A stretch of DNA of 64,000 bases from Pomphorhynchus laevis (GCA_012934845.2 WNNJ02001347.1:62001-126000); one strand, 5' to 3'. Shown: positions 19,800 through 31,511, counted from the first letter of the stretch. Made by a program: numbers and translations. The notes: generated by a model from the letters alone, not told the origin.

Positions 19800-21965
19800 A
19801 CCACTAGGCCTTACAGATCGTGAGTTACAACATCAAGAAGACGAAAATAAAGTCAAATCAAAGTGAAGTAGCAAAATGAGTCCAGGACAATCGATTCTGA
19901 GCCACCATTTCCAGTTCTTGTCTCCATCTTCTTTTAAATCTCCGCCAGCCAATGTTCGAGTAGCTGAATAGTATTTTCTTGGCATCGTCTTCGATCGTTC
20001 TCTTTAGATTCTTACGAACACCGCCTCTGGGGCGTCGCCAGGATTCTTCCGGGTCCAAGTACAGAGATAACTTTGGGAGTCTATCTCTTTGCATCCGAAG
20101 TACATGGCCAAGATAGCGCAGTCTATTTTTCCGAATCAAATCAGACACGGAGACATCGAGTGAACATCGAGAATACACTTCTGCGTTCGATACATGATCG
20201 AGTGGATTGACTTTTGCAATTCTACGTAGACATTGTCGCTCAAAAACAGCAAGTTGATTATTTGTTGTAAGTTTTTCAGGCCAGCACTCGGATCCATACA
20301 GTAGTACTGGACGAACAATAGACGAATATATTCGGATCTTTGTTTTAATAGATACATTATTATCACGCCAGAGGGATTTAGACGCGAAAAGGCAAAACCA
20401 GCCTTTATTATCCGGCTTAGAATGTCGTAGTCACATCGGCAGTCTACGGAAAACACTAATCCAAGATAAGTGAAAGATTGTACCTGTTCAATAGTTATAC
20501 CATCAATAATAACTGAGCACGGAGGGGAGTTTATGGCGAGTAGTTTACATTTCGGTAAGTTAAGGAATAACCCATATTTCTTTGCTGTCTCGCCTATGCG
20601 GGTTGCTGTACGTTGCGCATCCTCAAATGATTCTGACAGTACGACTACATCATCCGCGTACGTCAGATCAGAAAGCAGCATATTGCTCGGATGCAGGCGT
20701 ATACCTTCACTGTGCAGGTCGAGCGTTTCCCATAGGAGATGATCGATGAGAATGTTGAATAGTTCTGGTGATAGTACTCCCCCTGTCGAACACCTGTACT
20801 GACAGGAAACGGAATTCCAGTACAACCGTATTCGCGCACGACTGACACAGTATTTTCATACATTGCACCAATAAGATCACACAGGTGTTTAGGAATGTCT
20901 AAGGTATGGAGGAGCTTCCAGATGAATAGTCGATTAACTTGGTCAAACACCGACTCGAAATCCAAAAATAGTAATATTAACGGTTGTTGATACTCTTGAC
21001 GGACATCCATCAGAACGCGAAGGGTGAATATATGATCAATGCATCCTCGATTTGGTCTAAATCCAGCTTGATTTTCTCTTGTTTGAATTTGCCGTAACGG
21101 CCTAATTCTGTTCAGAATTATGCCTTCCATGATTTTATATACTACAGGTAGGAGAGATATGGGTCGATAATTCGAGCATAATGAAGCATCCCCCTTCTTC
21201 AGTATTGGAATTATAACTGAAGTTTGCCAGTCCATGGGAACCTGATTGTGATTCCAGATACATTGGAACAAATCGGTCAAATATTTGACAACTTTAGGAC
21301 CACCATATTTGAGAAATTCTGGATGTATTTGATCATGTCCCGCAGACTTTCCGCATTTCAGTGTATTAATTATTTGACTGACCTCAATACTTTATAGGGG
21401 GTTGTCGTCGATTTCTAACACTTCTGTATGCATAGTACATACTTGGTGACTCATTACTACATGAGTTTGTTGAAGTGTCTGTCCTCTTGTAGATATTTGT
21501 AAAATGAGCTCTCCAGCGTTCTAACCGTGCAGACTTTTCGAATATTTTATGTGACATATCGATATTCCACAACCCTGTGACTCCACTCTGCTGTGTAGGT
21601 GTGTAGTATCTTTTTACGAAACCAAAGAACTTACGCGCATTACCATTGTTAGCTGCCTTTTCGGCTTGGTTTGAAAGTTTTGTCCAGTATTCCTCTTTAT
21701 CATGACGTATACTGGCGCGTAATTTGCGAGTAAGAGTGGTCGTCTCTACGTTATTTCCTGCAGCCATGCTTAACTTTCATTGTTCGGAGATCATTAATGA
21801 TGTTGCACTTATCCAATCGTTCCTACGACTTTTGCGATAAGGAAGAATATCATGAGCCGAAGAACATAGTGCATTCTTGAGTGTTGACAATCGTTCACCA
21901 ATCCGACAAACATCTTCATTTCCATCCGATACTGGTAAAAACTTAAACTCAAGCTTGCGTTGAAA
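19800..21965 (-). mobile_element. RTE-like LINE-F copy 2, RT half
   Basis: Minus-strand order: linker RKLRASIRHDKEEYWTKLS (about 21,720), RT fingers NYRPISLLPVVYKIMEGIIL, AGFRPNRGCIDHIFTLRVLM, motif A ILLFLDFESVFDQVNR, then motif C LTYADDVVVLSESFEDA at about 20,640, GLFLNLPKCKLLAIN and FTYLGLVFS. The C-terminus RLRYLGHVLRMQRDRLP is the conserved end of RTE-clade proteins. Frames change several times. The catalytic YADD and most blocks remain readable. The EN half is at 23,990-25,350. Confidence 0.88.
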
Positions 21966-21974
21966 GTTGAAAGT

Positions 21975-23990
21975 TGAAAGTTTTTTTTAATGTGGCAAAT
22001 GTACACAGACTGTGTGCTTACAAGCCCACAAAAGCGAAACAGGTAAAAAAAATTAATCGTTTAGTAGCATCGATTTTAGCTGCTTTTTGAAAAATCGGAG
22101 TGAGGATGATGATCGCAGATGATTAGGTAAGGAATTCCAAAGGAGAGGAGCAGCGATATGTAGGGATCGACGGCCGAAGTTGTTGAGTGAATAGGTACGT
22201 GTAGCAGAAGAGAATCACAGGAACGTAGGTGAGTAGAAAGATAGCGAGATTCACTTAGAGTTGGCAGATAAAGATAAGAAGGAGAATTACAATGGAGAAG
22301 GCGATAAGTCAGGCAAAGCAGACGAAAACGAACGTGATGTTCAATACTTAGCCATCCAAGTTTTGATAAATAGGAAGATATATGATCGAATTTACGAAGT
22401 CGAAAAAGGATGCGCACCGCAGTGTTAATGATGCGTTGAGAGGTTTAAGGGATGACTTTGAAGAGAAAACGAGAAGGCTAAGACAGTAATCAATACGTTG
22501 GAAAAGAAGGGAGGAGATAAGAGATTTACAAGAACTAAAATCTAGAGAATTTCTGACGAGACGAATATCACGGAGAAGAATATTTGAAGACCTAGTTTTA
22601 TCACGAATGAAGGGATCGAGATGCAGGTTATTGTCGAAGTGAATACCTAGAAATACTAGTTTATCTACAGCAGGAATAATTGTGGTCTGAAGATACAGAG
22701 ATGGAGGAATAACAGAAACAGTGGAGGGAACAATTCATAACACTTTAGATTTGGTAGGATTTAGGGACATGCGCAAAGAAATTAGATGTTATGATAGAGC
22801 ACGAAGACAATTAGATGCGGATACGAAAAGTTGGCTTAGGGAATGAGGATACGAATGAGAATAAAGAAGTATATCATCAGCGTACTGCATTACCCTGAAG
22901 CAAAATTTACTAGTTATACATGATAAATCTACAAGAAGAAGCGTAAATAGAATAGGGCCAAGTACAGAACCTTGAGGCACATTACAAGAGAGAGAAGATA
23001 GAGGAGAGCACATTGAATTAGAATGGACGGAAAATGATCGATCGGAGAGATACGAAGAGAACCAAGCCAAGGTGGACGAAGAGAAACCATAGTGATAGCG
23101 AAGACGAAAATGAAGGATTTCGTGATCGACAATGTCGAATGCAGATGAAAGATCGAGCGATATTACCACACTACACAGTCCTTTGTCACGAGCGGAGAGC
23201 AGATCAGAAAATACTTTATGACATGCTAGTTCGGTGGAATGATTGGAGCGGAAAGCAGATTGAAAAGAAGGGTAGAGCTGCGATGAAGAGAGATACTTGT
23301 TTATCTGATCTAAGACAAGGTGTTCAAGAATTTTAGATAAGGTTGGTAGAATTGATATTGGGCGATAAGATGTAGGAAGAGAGGGATCAAAAGAGGGTTT
23401 TTTAAGTAGGGGACGAACAATGGACGTTTTCCAAAGAACAGGAAATATTCCATTCACTATTGACGAGTTAAAGAGGCTGGTAAGGAAAGGTGTGAAGTCT
23501 GTTGACAACAATTTGAGAATTCGAGTAGGGATGGGATCGGCAGGAGAGGACTTACAAGTTAACGAAATAAGAAGGCAAGATACCTCATCTTCAGATACCG
23601 CAAGTAGATAAAAGAGCTCAGGGATACGAACAGACGAGATACAATAAGTTTGTGGAAGAACGATGATCGAATCGATTAGAGAAACATTTTTTGAAATTAG
23701 GTAATCGGAGAATTGAGAAGGATCAAGAGTGGAGTTGACAGAGGAACGAGAAAGTAGAGAATTAAGAGTTTTCCATTTAGCTCGAGAGTCATTAGCGGAA
23801 GCCAGTTTGCTTCGCCAAAAACTATGTACCTTAGAACGCAGAAGTTGCCTATGCGAACGACGAAGAGCAAAGAATTGGTTACGATAAAAGGATGAATCAA
23901 GTTCTGAAGATAGTCTGAGATAACGATGATAAGTTCTGAAAGAACGACGCAGGAGGCGTTTTGAAGTCACGCACTCAGAGTCGAACCATG
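21975..23990 (-). mobile_element. LINE-A copy 3, inserted in RTE copy 2
   Basis: Minus-strand frame of 393 codons (22,789-23,970) begins just after WFDSECVTSKRLLRRSFRTY. It continues through YRPISILPTLSKILEHLVL, motif A ISLDLSSAFDIVDHEIL, motif B NVPQGSVLGPILFTLLLVDL and motif C QYADDILLYSH. The C-terminus follows at 22,076-22,417 in another frame. The 3' end shows the family stem and TTTGCCACATTAAA at about 21,985. The left edge sits on a TTGAAAG triple repeat. The EN domain and ORF1 are missing. Confidence 0.88.
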
Positions 23991-25350
23991 TTGCAAGATT
24001 TTGCCGTGATTGAACAAAAGTTTAAGAGGAAGAATTTTACTACGTATGAATCTACTATTTTACTACGGATGAATCTACTACGTATGTAGTCGTTTTCTAG
24101 TAGCCGTACTTCTGGTTGTATTAACTTTGACCTTTGTGACTTGGGTTTGAATGTTGCTTCAATATCCATTATTACTATCGAGTGGTATGTCAATACATCA
24201 ATTACCCAATACGAGCGGCAGTTTGTGATGGCTTTTCTACACCTTAGACGAACCAGAATAAAGTTAATTTGATTGCGGTCCTCGCCGTTAGGATATGTCC
24301 ATGTTACTAGATGCCGTTTCCGGTGCTGGAAGCAAGTGTTCATAGCTATCAAACGATGCATGCACATCAAATCAAGCAGTTTGTTACCGTTTGCACACAT
24401 TTTGCCAATTCCATGTTTTCCAACAAAGAGTGCGGTCAATTCACCTGACATAAGTTGAGCATTTAAGTCGCCGGCAACCACAAGAAAATCACGCGAGGGA
24501 ATTGTCAGTAGAACTTCAAGTTTCTGATAAAATTCATCAATTTTTACAGGAATCGCAGCATTTGTTGGGCCATATGCACAGATGACAGTCCAGTATGAAT
24601 TTTTGCCTCTCAGTCGTATAGAAGGTAATCTGTCGCTAAATGAACTTCAGTCAATTAAGTAGGGCATAATAGATGGCCGAATCAGAATGGCTACACCACG
24701 TTAACCGGAACCATCCTTGGGTCCAGAAAAGAACATTGTATAGTATCGTGAGCTGTCAGGGACACCGACGTTGATCGACCCAGCATCTGGAATCCGGCAC
24801 TCAGTTGCACAGCATATGTCAATGTTACAGATATCTAGAGTTCTGGCCAATAAGATCGATTGAGCGGGTTGTAATAGTGTTCTTACATTTATAGTCGCAA
24901 TCTTCAACTTTTTGTTTCGTAAGGGTGATTTTGGAAGATGGTTTTCCTCCCTGGCCAGGCACTCAGAAATCGCATGTCTAGTTGAACTCACAAAATTAGT
25001 TTGATCGGGAATTGTTTGCATTTTTTGCATATGTAGTTTCTTCGTGTTTACTTTAATTGGCTTTTGTTGTAGGCTGGGATACCACATGAGTTCGCCACGC
25101 TCAAGGGGGCAAGTCATTATTTAATGGCGGGACAATCTCGCCATGTTAATATGCTAGCCCGTATTTGGTTGATGGTATTTTTAGGAATCAAGAGTGCCAA
25201 CTCTGAATCCGCCACCGTCATAGCACATCCACTAATTGTCCGCGACTACTTATTCGTCAAACAGTTGTTTGCTTATGTCGTAGCTAACCTCCATATCTGA
25301 AGGCTCTTCCCCTATCCGCAACCTGGGGACGCGCTCGGTAGCCCTAGTTA
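23990..25350 (-). mobile_element. RTE-like LINE-F copy 2, EN half and 5' end
   Basis: Endonuclease blocks on the minus strand: KLKIATINVRTLLQPAQSI (about 24,900), ICCATECRIPDAGS, MVAGDLNAQLMSG at 24,481, GIGKMCANGNKLLDL, TWTYPNGEDRNQINFILV (EN core), and the linker ATFKPKSQRSKLIQPEVRLL. The non-coding 5' end at 25,120-25,350 matches the plus-strand RTE start near 10,240. The LINE-A at 21,975-23,990 separates this half from the RT. Several breaks are present. Confidence 0.85.
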
Positions 25351-25354
25351 GGCC

Positions 25355-25560
25355 TCGAGATTATATATATTGCAAAACATGTAAGCCAGACGCGAAAGAA
25401 TGACGAATGCCGTCATTCTTATATTTATTATATATAATATATATTCTTATTATATATTTTTGAATGTATAATATATACATTCTTATTATATATATAATGA
25501 AGAGGTTAACTGCTTTCGGGATCCGTTGTAGGACGCTTTCATTATATTAAATTGAATATT
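25355..25560. repeat. AT-rich low-complexity spacer
   Basis: Contains TATATA runs and repeats of an ATTCTTATTATATAT-like unit between 25,410 and 25,500. No gene is visible. Confidence 0.6.
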
Positions 25561-25919
25561 AACTGAAAAGAAGGACAACTATTGCATATTTACACAAATA
25601 TTTATTAACAAAAGCTTTCGACTTCTCACTGAAGTCTTCGTCAGTTATATTTGTGTAATACTGCTTACACGCCGATTTTGTCACTTTATACTCTTAATCA
25701 TGGAAGTCGGCATCTGTGATGTGTGTTTAGTGTTGTATCACACATTAATTGAGCAATCCACTGCTGTTCACACTGCTGACGTTTTGCATCGTTGGCAAAT
25801 TCACCTCGTATGATGGTCACTTGCATTGCGTGATCAGCGTTCGTGATGGTATATGTTGCCGCACCGTCGCTTCCTATTCGCTTTTTCTTTATATCTGCGC
25901 ATATGTTATTTGATCGGAC
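25561..25919 (-). mobile_element. PLE-2 3' end: GIY-YIG C-terminus and 3' non-coding end
   Basis: Minus-strand reading gives ICADIKKKRIGSDGAATY, HAMQVTIIRGEFANDAKRQQ and EQQWIAQLMCDTTLNTH. These align with the same block of the PLE-1 nuclease (HEISLAVIEG, then ELYWIAQLMTDRSLNS). It is followed by a non-coding 3' end holding a hammerhead-like fold. The rest of the element is at 29,801-30,388, beyond an inserted LINE-E. Confidence 0.85.
25592..25656 (-). ncRNA. Hammerhead-like fold in PLE-2 3' end
   Basis: On the minus strand: CTGACGA (25,644 to 25,638), one extra A, stem II GACTT/AAGTC, GAAA, then the palindrome AGCT as stem III. Distal stem I is 10 perfect base pairs, ACACAAATAT with ATATTTGTGT (plus-strand 25,647-25,656 and 25,592-25,601). 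The layout is the same as in PLE-1 and in the 18.2-kb foldback, with the same extra A. Confidence 0.55.
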
Positions 25920-25983
25920 ATTTTTGAAAATTGTGAAAAAATTTACCATCGGTGCTTCAAACAACTTACAAAATCAAGCTAAT

Positions 25984-27178
25984 ATGGAACGGAACTCAGG
26001 TATTTCCAATGTAACATCGAATTTTCAAGCCAAAGAAAACAAGGTTAGTCCTATTTCGTCTAATTTTTTAATCTCAAGCACGGATGGAGAACTCCCTCCT
26101 GTGCCTAAAGTGGTGAATCTGGTAATAATCAGACTTCTTCAACCATTTGAAAGGAAGAATCTTTTCAATATTTTTCTGAGAGAGTTTACAAGCTCTTATA
26201 AGAAGAGAATTCTATTTAATTCGATAAAATATTTAGATTCCGAAATCCGGGTTTCTTTCAGCTCTCCAGATCTGGCAGCATCGTACCTAGAATTTTTCGA
26301 AACACACCTAAAAGAATTTGGGTCAACTACTTACAGGCCTATTCAGGCGACTCTGAAAATTAATAATTTTCCGTCCTTCGCAACGGAGGAAGATATCATT
26401 GCTCTCACATCTGAGTTCAAAATTCATAATATTCGCCCAATCCTGGGCAAGAAAGGCCAGGCTATACCAATAGCATTCTGCTCTACCGCAGTCGACCAGG
26501 CGGAATGTCTGGCTAAAAGCAAATGTAACCCCTTTTTGGGGTACAATCTTTCTTTCAATATCGTAGACGCTGATGACTTAACATACCCCCATTGCAATGG
26601 GTGCCACCTCTGGGGGCACTGGTCCTCGAACTGTACTAGGCCCCATACGTGTGGGGTTTGCAGCTCTTCCGAAGTCCATGAGGGGAAATGTTCTCTCCCC
26701 TCTGTGTTCCAATTGTGGTGGTCAGCACCCGGCCTGGTCTAGAAGATGTCCTATCTTCAAAGAATACAAATTAAGGCATTGTGGGGCACCGGTCAAACCG
26801 GCCCACTTTGCCGCTGCCAGCTTATCCAATTCAAACGGTTATGGTATGTCGGACACCGACATTTTCAAAATTGTTGACGCAAGACTACAGATATATAAAG
26901 ACGAGATTCGAGCCTTAACGAACCATCTGATAGCGAAATTCGAGGAGTCCCGTTCTCCTCCATCGACGATTCTTACCTCTTCAAAGAGAGCCCCCAGTTC
27001 TAAGAAGAGATCATCTTCTAAACAAAAGTTGGCTTCCTTGAAGTTGGCAAAGAAAGATGATATATGTTGGGAGTTGTTGGCCTCAAAGGGAGATGAAGAT
27101 AATGCCGGTGGGCAAGTGTCTTCTCCTGGTAGGGCTGGGAGTGAGAAGGGCAACTTTCTCTCTCCTAGTTTCTGCTAG
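25984..27178 (+). pseudogene. LINE-E copy 2 ORF1, one frame change
   Basis: It starts at ATG 25,984 (MERNSGISNVTSNFQ). The first frame runs to 26,742 and the second, from about 26,700, to 27,178. The change falls inside the zinc-knuckle region. Contents in order: a conserved N-terminal domain (RPIQATLKINNFPSF, PIAFCSTAVDQAECL), knuckle CNGCHLWGHWSSNC, CGVCSSSEVHEGKC, CSNCGGQHPAWSRRC, then a Ser/Lys-rich C-terminus. Apart from this single frame change the protein looks whole. It ends 34 bases before ORF2. Confidence 0.85.
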
Positions 27179-27212
27179 GAGGTAGGCATCCCACTCCAGC
27201 TGTCGTAACACA

Positions 27213-29672
27213 ATGCAAAGTAGTCAAGAGCCTTTTTCACTGAATATACTTCAGTGGAATTCGGGAGGTGCTTCTGCCCTTAGCCTTCTATCTGGTAGAG
27301 ATGCGGATGTTATAGTCCTTCAGGAGACGCGGTCTATCCGTATCCCCCAGGACATTACTCGATTTATCCCCAAGCATATTTACACCCACTTCACTCCGTA
27401 CATAACCCCTCCTCACGCCTCTTCATCTCAAGGTCTTTTAACCCTAGTTAAATGCTCCTTAAGATCATCCCTTCTTTTAAACTATTCTTGTCCAGCCCTG
27501 TCTTGTTTAGCTGTTTCACTTTGTAAGAATGGTAAACGTATCAGCATAGCCAATATCTATATTAGGCCAGGGGAAATTCACAAGAACCGTGATCTCCTGG
27601 ACCGTATCTTGGGTAGTGGCTATGACATGTTACTCGGTGACTTCAACGACAGAACTGGTCGTTGGATTAATGCAGCACTCCGCAGAGCTAGGAACGATTA
27701 CCTTATTCACAAACCACCGTCCCCAACTTTTCATTGCTCAACAACTAATTCTCTCCTCGACATATTACTGCTTCATAAGATGTGGTTGTTGAAACCCATC
27801 TGTACTGAGCAGTCGCGCCAAAAACAGACCATCTCTCATGACCTAATTCGTTGGCGGATAGAGGAAGATACGTTGCTTAGAAGGAGGTTTCACTTTGATC
27901 CCATCAGAGTGGCTTTCTTTCAGGCGGCTATCCAACTCTTCCCCAGAATTAGTAATGAGAATTTGACCGAATTTAATTCCTTCCTCTCCTCGCAAGCTAC
28001 CGCGTTTCTTTCGACTACCTATAAAGGTCATATTTACAATCCCACTCCAACAAAACTCAAGGTTTTGGCTAAAATGCTACGTCTTCCCAATGTCTCTGTT
28101 TCCGCCAGGCAGGCCATCTCGAATGAATACTGGAGCACTAGATATAGGTTCCAGCTGAGCAGGGATAAGGCGAACATCGCTCACCTTAACCCTTCTCAGT
28201 CTTCCTTCTGGAAGATATTCAAGAAGGAGAAGTTTGTCTGTTGGAAGGATAGAGCTTTGGGTTGGATTGGTAGTATAGGCCTTGATAATGTTTTGAAGGA
28301 GTCACTATCCCTACATAATTATGGAGCCACTCAATCTCCCCAACCAATCCCGCCTTGGGGTGACTTCAGGAGCAGGGACTTATCTGTTACAGATATCCTT
28401 AACTCCTGGGGGCCACTTCCGGGCACCTCTAAATCCGTCGCTCCACTATCTTCTCGAGTCTGTCAGCTTTTGACAGCCGATCAAAGAAGAGAAGTGGCCG
28501 TCACAATGCTTTTAGCCTCACCATCCGATGTAGCCGGCATCAATATTAGTCGTAGAATTTTCTTACCAAAGCATAGTCCGGTTTCATGTCCCAAAGATCT
28601 GCGTCCCATTTCGATTCAAAACTCCCTCATCTCCATCTACGAAAAAGCGCTTGCGCGTAGAATCCGCGACCATTTAAGTAGGCGTAATTTGATCCCACCG
28701 AGTTTTCACGGGTTTGTCAAGGGACGCTCGGTTCATTCAGCAATAGGTGAAGTGCATCAGTTTTGTAGGGATAATAGCCATCAACTAGCTGTGGCTGTTT
28801 TCCTTGACTTTTCTGCTGCATTTGACCGCATTTCCATTCCCTTTGTTATCTCCTCTCTCAGGTCCCTCGGGTTGCCTGCGAGAATTGTTAACAGGGTGGA
28901 GATATTACTGTTTACCAAGAGGTTCTACTATGAAGACGACCCTGATGCGTGTCAGTTCTACCCTATTACAGGTGTGCCCCAAGGATCCCCACTTTCTCCT
29001 ATCTTATTTCTTGCTGCCTCCATTGTACTATTCAAGAATTTTAAACGTGATCAACATCTAGTGGTATACGCTGATGATACCACGGCCCTGTTCTCTGGAC
29101 GCAGGTGCAAAGATGTCGCTTCGGACATCAGCCGTTTCTTTTTAAGATTAACAGACCAGCTGACCCTATCCAATCTTATTTTAAATTCATCCAAATCGCA
29201 GGTAGTTGTCTTTCATGGCACCCCTGCGACAAAGAAAAAATTAAAGAGACTAGCACTCTCAGCTCTATCTTCTATATTGACTAATCAACCACTCCCTACC
29301 TTCACAAGTCGAGTAAAATACCTGGGGTTCACTGTTACGGTGAACTGGTCGGCGAAAGCTGACCTGGATAGACTTAAACGTATCCTGAAGAAAGCTAGGT
29401 GGGCCCTGAAACGGGCTCAGCATCTGTCGTTGAATGGGAAAACCCAAGTGCGCCTCTGGGGTACTTGGGCTATCTCGGGATTAGTCTTCTTTTCGAGAGG
29501 ACGTCCTCCAGAGCAAAGACTAAGGTTTCTCAAGCTCCTCATCTCGCGATTACCGCGCATAGTCCGCCTAGATTGGATTCTTCGGGGGGTGATAGACCCC
29601 GGGTGGTTCAGTCGAAGAGCGGCGTGTTGGATTAGCTGGAGGGCTCAGATCCCGCTGGACCTGAGGCCGTAG
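27213..29672 (+). CDS. LINE-E copy 2 ORF2: endonuclease and reverse transcriptase
   Basis: An 819-codon open frame with every expected block. The endonuclease has NILQWNSGGASA, VIVLQETRSI, YIRPGEIHKNR, LLGDFNDRTGRW and ISHDLIRWR. The RT has CPKDLRPISIQNSLISIYE, motif A VFLDFSAAFDRISI, motif B TGVPQGSPLSPILFL and motif C VVYADDTTALFSG. The thumb and C-terminus contain LRLDWILRG-like and GWFSRRAACWISW segments. Length and layout equal copy 1 (820 codons). The start ATG is the first after the ORF1 stop. No stop or missing catalytic residue is visible, so the protein could be functional if the ORF1 defect is tolerated. Confidence 0.93.
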   Translation: MQSSQEPFSLNILQWNSGGASALSLLSGRDADVIVLQETRSIRIPQDITRFIPKHIYTHFTPYITPPHASSSQGLLTLVKCSLRSSLLLNYSCPALSCLAVSLCKNGKRISIANIYIRPGEIHKNRDLLDRILGSGYDMLLGDFNDRTGRWINAALRRARNDYLIHKPPSPTFHCSTTNSLLDILLLHKMWLLKPICTEQSRQKQTISHDLIRWRIEEDTLLRRRFHFDPIRVAFFQAAIQLFPRISNENLTEFNSFLSSQATAFLSTTYKGHIYNPTPTKLKVLAKMLRLPNVSVSARQAISNEYWSTRYRFQLSRDKANIAHLNPSQSSFWKIFKKEKFVCWKDRALGWIGSIGLDNVLKESLSLHNYGATQSPQPIPPWGDFRSRDLSVTDILNSWGPLPGTSKSVAPLSSRVCQLLTADQRREVAVTMLLASPSDVAGINISRRIFLPKHSPVSCPKDLRPISIQNSLISIYEKALARRIRDHLSRRNLIPPSFHGFVKGRSVHSAIGEVHQFCRDNSHQLAVAVFLDFSAAFDRISIPFVISSLRSLGLPARIVNRVEILLFTKRFYYEDDPDACQFYPITGVPQGSPLSPILFLAASIVLFKNFKRDQHLVVYADDTTALFSGRRCKDVASDISRFFLRLTDQLTLSNLILNSSKSQVVVFHGTPATKKKLKRLALSALSSILTNQPLPTFTSRVKYLGFTVTVNWSAKADLDRLKRILKKARWALKRAQHLSLNGKTQVRLWGTWAISGLVFFSRGRPPEQRLRFLKLLISRLPRIVRLDWILRGVIDPGWFSRRAACWISWRAQIPLDLRP

Positions 29673-29800
29673 AATAAATAGAAGATGGAATGATTAGCGA
29701 TTGATATTATTTTTGTTTTCTTGCATGTTTTGTTCTGTGTAACACGTTTTTTATCGGTTACAAGTTTTGTTTAAGAAAATCCTTATCTTATCTTATCTTA

Positions 29801-30388
29801 TTTGATCGGACGTTCATTTGTTCTGATGTTTCTCCTACATATTGTTGATGGCAACGAGTACATTCACACAGATAGACAATATTTTTGGATTTGCAAGTAT
29901 ATTCGCCATCTGTAGTATATCGCATGAAAGTTGTAGTCCCGGAGAAAAACTGTGAGTTCTTCATTTCAGAACAACATTTGCAACGTTTATCCTACAAGGT
30001 CTACTTATTCTTTCTTTTTGTTTCTTGTATTTTAGTAGACTTTGTAGGTTACAACTTGTTCTAAACCCGACCTTTGGATGGCGGAAATCTGTCAGTTTGG
30101 CGGATTTAATCGATCTGTTTATATCAGACTGGATATTTGCTAGGGCAGGATGGTAGTTTATCACTGTGTGGAAGGCATTTAGTGTTTCTACAGTTTCCTT
30201 GTTTTTAACTAATAGAAGTTTAGAACGATCCATTTTTTTACGTCATTAAACTGTCTATTTCTATATTTAAGCGTGTATCCGCGATCAATAAATTCTTCAT
30301 GCAGACTTTGAAGGCAGCGTTCGAAAATAACATTATTTGAACAGATTTTTTTTGTTCTAATTGCCTCATTCCGTATTAATAACCGTTT
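29801..30388 (-). mobile_element. PLE-2 RT thumb, linker and start of GIY-YIG
   Basis: Minus-strand reading: LIRNEAIRTKKICSNNVIF, then HEEFIDRGYTLKYRNRQF, then LNAFHTVINYHPALANIQSD and KVGFRTSCNLQSLL. The Cys-rich segment and GIY-YIG start follow: KNIVYLCECTRCHQQYVGE, then MNVRSNK. These blocks line up with PLE-1 and continue across the LINE-E insertion into 25,919. The 5' part of the element is absent. A few breaks are present; it is a fossil. Confidence 0.85.
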
Positions 30389-30478
30389 TAAACTTCTATT
30401 AGTCAAAAACAAGGAAGCTGTAGAAACACTAAATGCCTTCCACACAGTGATAGACTACCATCCTGCCCTAGCAAATAT
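30133..30478. repeat. PLE-2 snap-back inverted repeat
   Basis: Positions 30,133-30,222 and 30,388-30,478 are reverse complements with a few mismatches. The left arm is native PLE-2 linker coding sequence. The right arm is the same piece turned around at the 5' truncation point. Confidence 0.85.
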
Positions 30479-31145
30479 TGTCTCCACGAACTATATGAAT
30501 TCGCAGCGGATTATTAATACGACGGGAACGACACTCATCTCGAAGCGTATTTTGAAGAACGCGCTCAGTAGAACCAATATCTGAACGAAGGAAAACTCTA
30601 CTGAAAGATTGTATATGCCTAAGTTTTGGGGCAGCTTTCAGAACAGACTTCACAAAATCGGGAGTGGAAGTCACTTTTAACCACGCTGGCGAACTTAATT
30701 GATTTTGAAGAAGACGACGAACCTCAAGTTTTTGTGGGATCGGGATGTTTATGGCTTTTAAAATAGAGCAGACACTATCTCTATTATTACCTGAATCCGA
30801 TAGATTCACAACTATCAACTTATACTGCCTTTGTGCATCTTTTCTTAAGGCATTTCTAATATCGATTGAATATAGATCTCCTTTAGAAGCCTCACCTACG
30901 GTTGCATAAGTTTTAGCGACCTGCCGCATCACAACTTGATTGATGGTTGTTTCATTTATCGATTTTTTAATTAATGAATTTAACCTTCCCTTGTAGTTCC
31001 ATACGCTTATGTTAGATACCGAACTACTGGGAATTGAATAATTTTGCGAAGAAGCAGCACCAGTACCGAGAGCATCACCAACTCTCTTGTTTAAACTAGA
31101 ATTTTCTTTTTTAAGAGAAATGACCACTGCTCTTAGCTGATCCAA
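30468..31145 (-). pseudogene. LINE ORF1 remnant
   Basis: A 225-codon minus-strand frame. It starts with a coiled-coil-like segment (QLRAVVISLKKENSSLNKRV), then carries DAQRQYKLIVVNLSDSG, a block NIPIPQKLEVRRLLQNQ, and PKLRHIQSFSRVFLRSDI followed by T-E-R-x-x-Q-x-x-L-R-x-E. That order (coiled coil, RRM-like fold, C-terminal helix with basic residues) is typical of CR1/L2-type ORF1 proteins. Sequence further left on the element is not continuous here. The segment 30,640-30,810 recurs at 31,727-31,870. Confidence 0.6.
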
Positions 31146-31445
31146 TCCCTTGACATCAGATTACAAAGAAGACTTTGCTGAGCAGAAACCACAGTGGAAG
31201 TCTTGTGATAAATACTCTCGACTTAATCTGCGAGGTACGCTAATTACACTGTAGTTGGAACATGCCTTATACGTACATTTCATTTCCAGTTGCACGGAAT
31301 CATGTAAAAAGGACGAATTAGGGCTATTTTCTATTTCAATTGCATTATGAGAATTGTCGTTTGTAAGAACAATCGAAGATGCGCATAACTCAGCAGCATT
31401 ATCACTTGGCGAAGTAATTGGCTTATTCGAACAATTTTGCGCATA
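31146..31445 (-). other. Upstream flank of the ORF1 remnant
   Basis: About 300 bases with cysteine-containing short open pieces on the minus strand (CSYSVISVPR-like at about 31,240). This may be the N-terminal zinc-finger part of the same ORF1, but I cannot establish the frame. Confidence 0.3.
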
Positions 31446-31511
31446 ACATAATATATTATTAATATATTAATATATTAATATATTATAATAATATATTATA
31501 TTATTATAATG
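31446..31511. repeat. ATATT-type low-complexity run
   Basis: Repeats of AATATATT and TAATAATATATTA fill this stretch. Confidence 0.8.

Larger units (their letters stand above)
25920..29800 (+). mobile_element. LINE-E copy 2, full length, inserted in PLE-2
   Basis: This is a complete LINE-E of about 3.9 kb. TTTGATCGGAC flanks it at 25,909-25,919 and 29,801-29,811. The duplication may extend to 14 bp, because the tail ends in (CTTAT) repeats that blur the edge. It splits the GIY-YIG domain of PLE-2. It is collinear with copy 1 and has the better ORF2 context. Confidence 0.93.
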
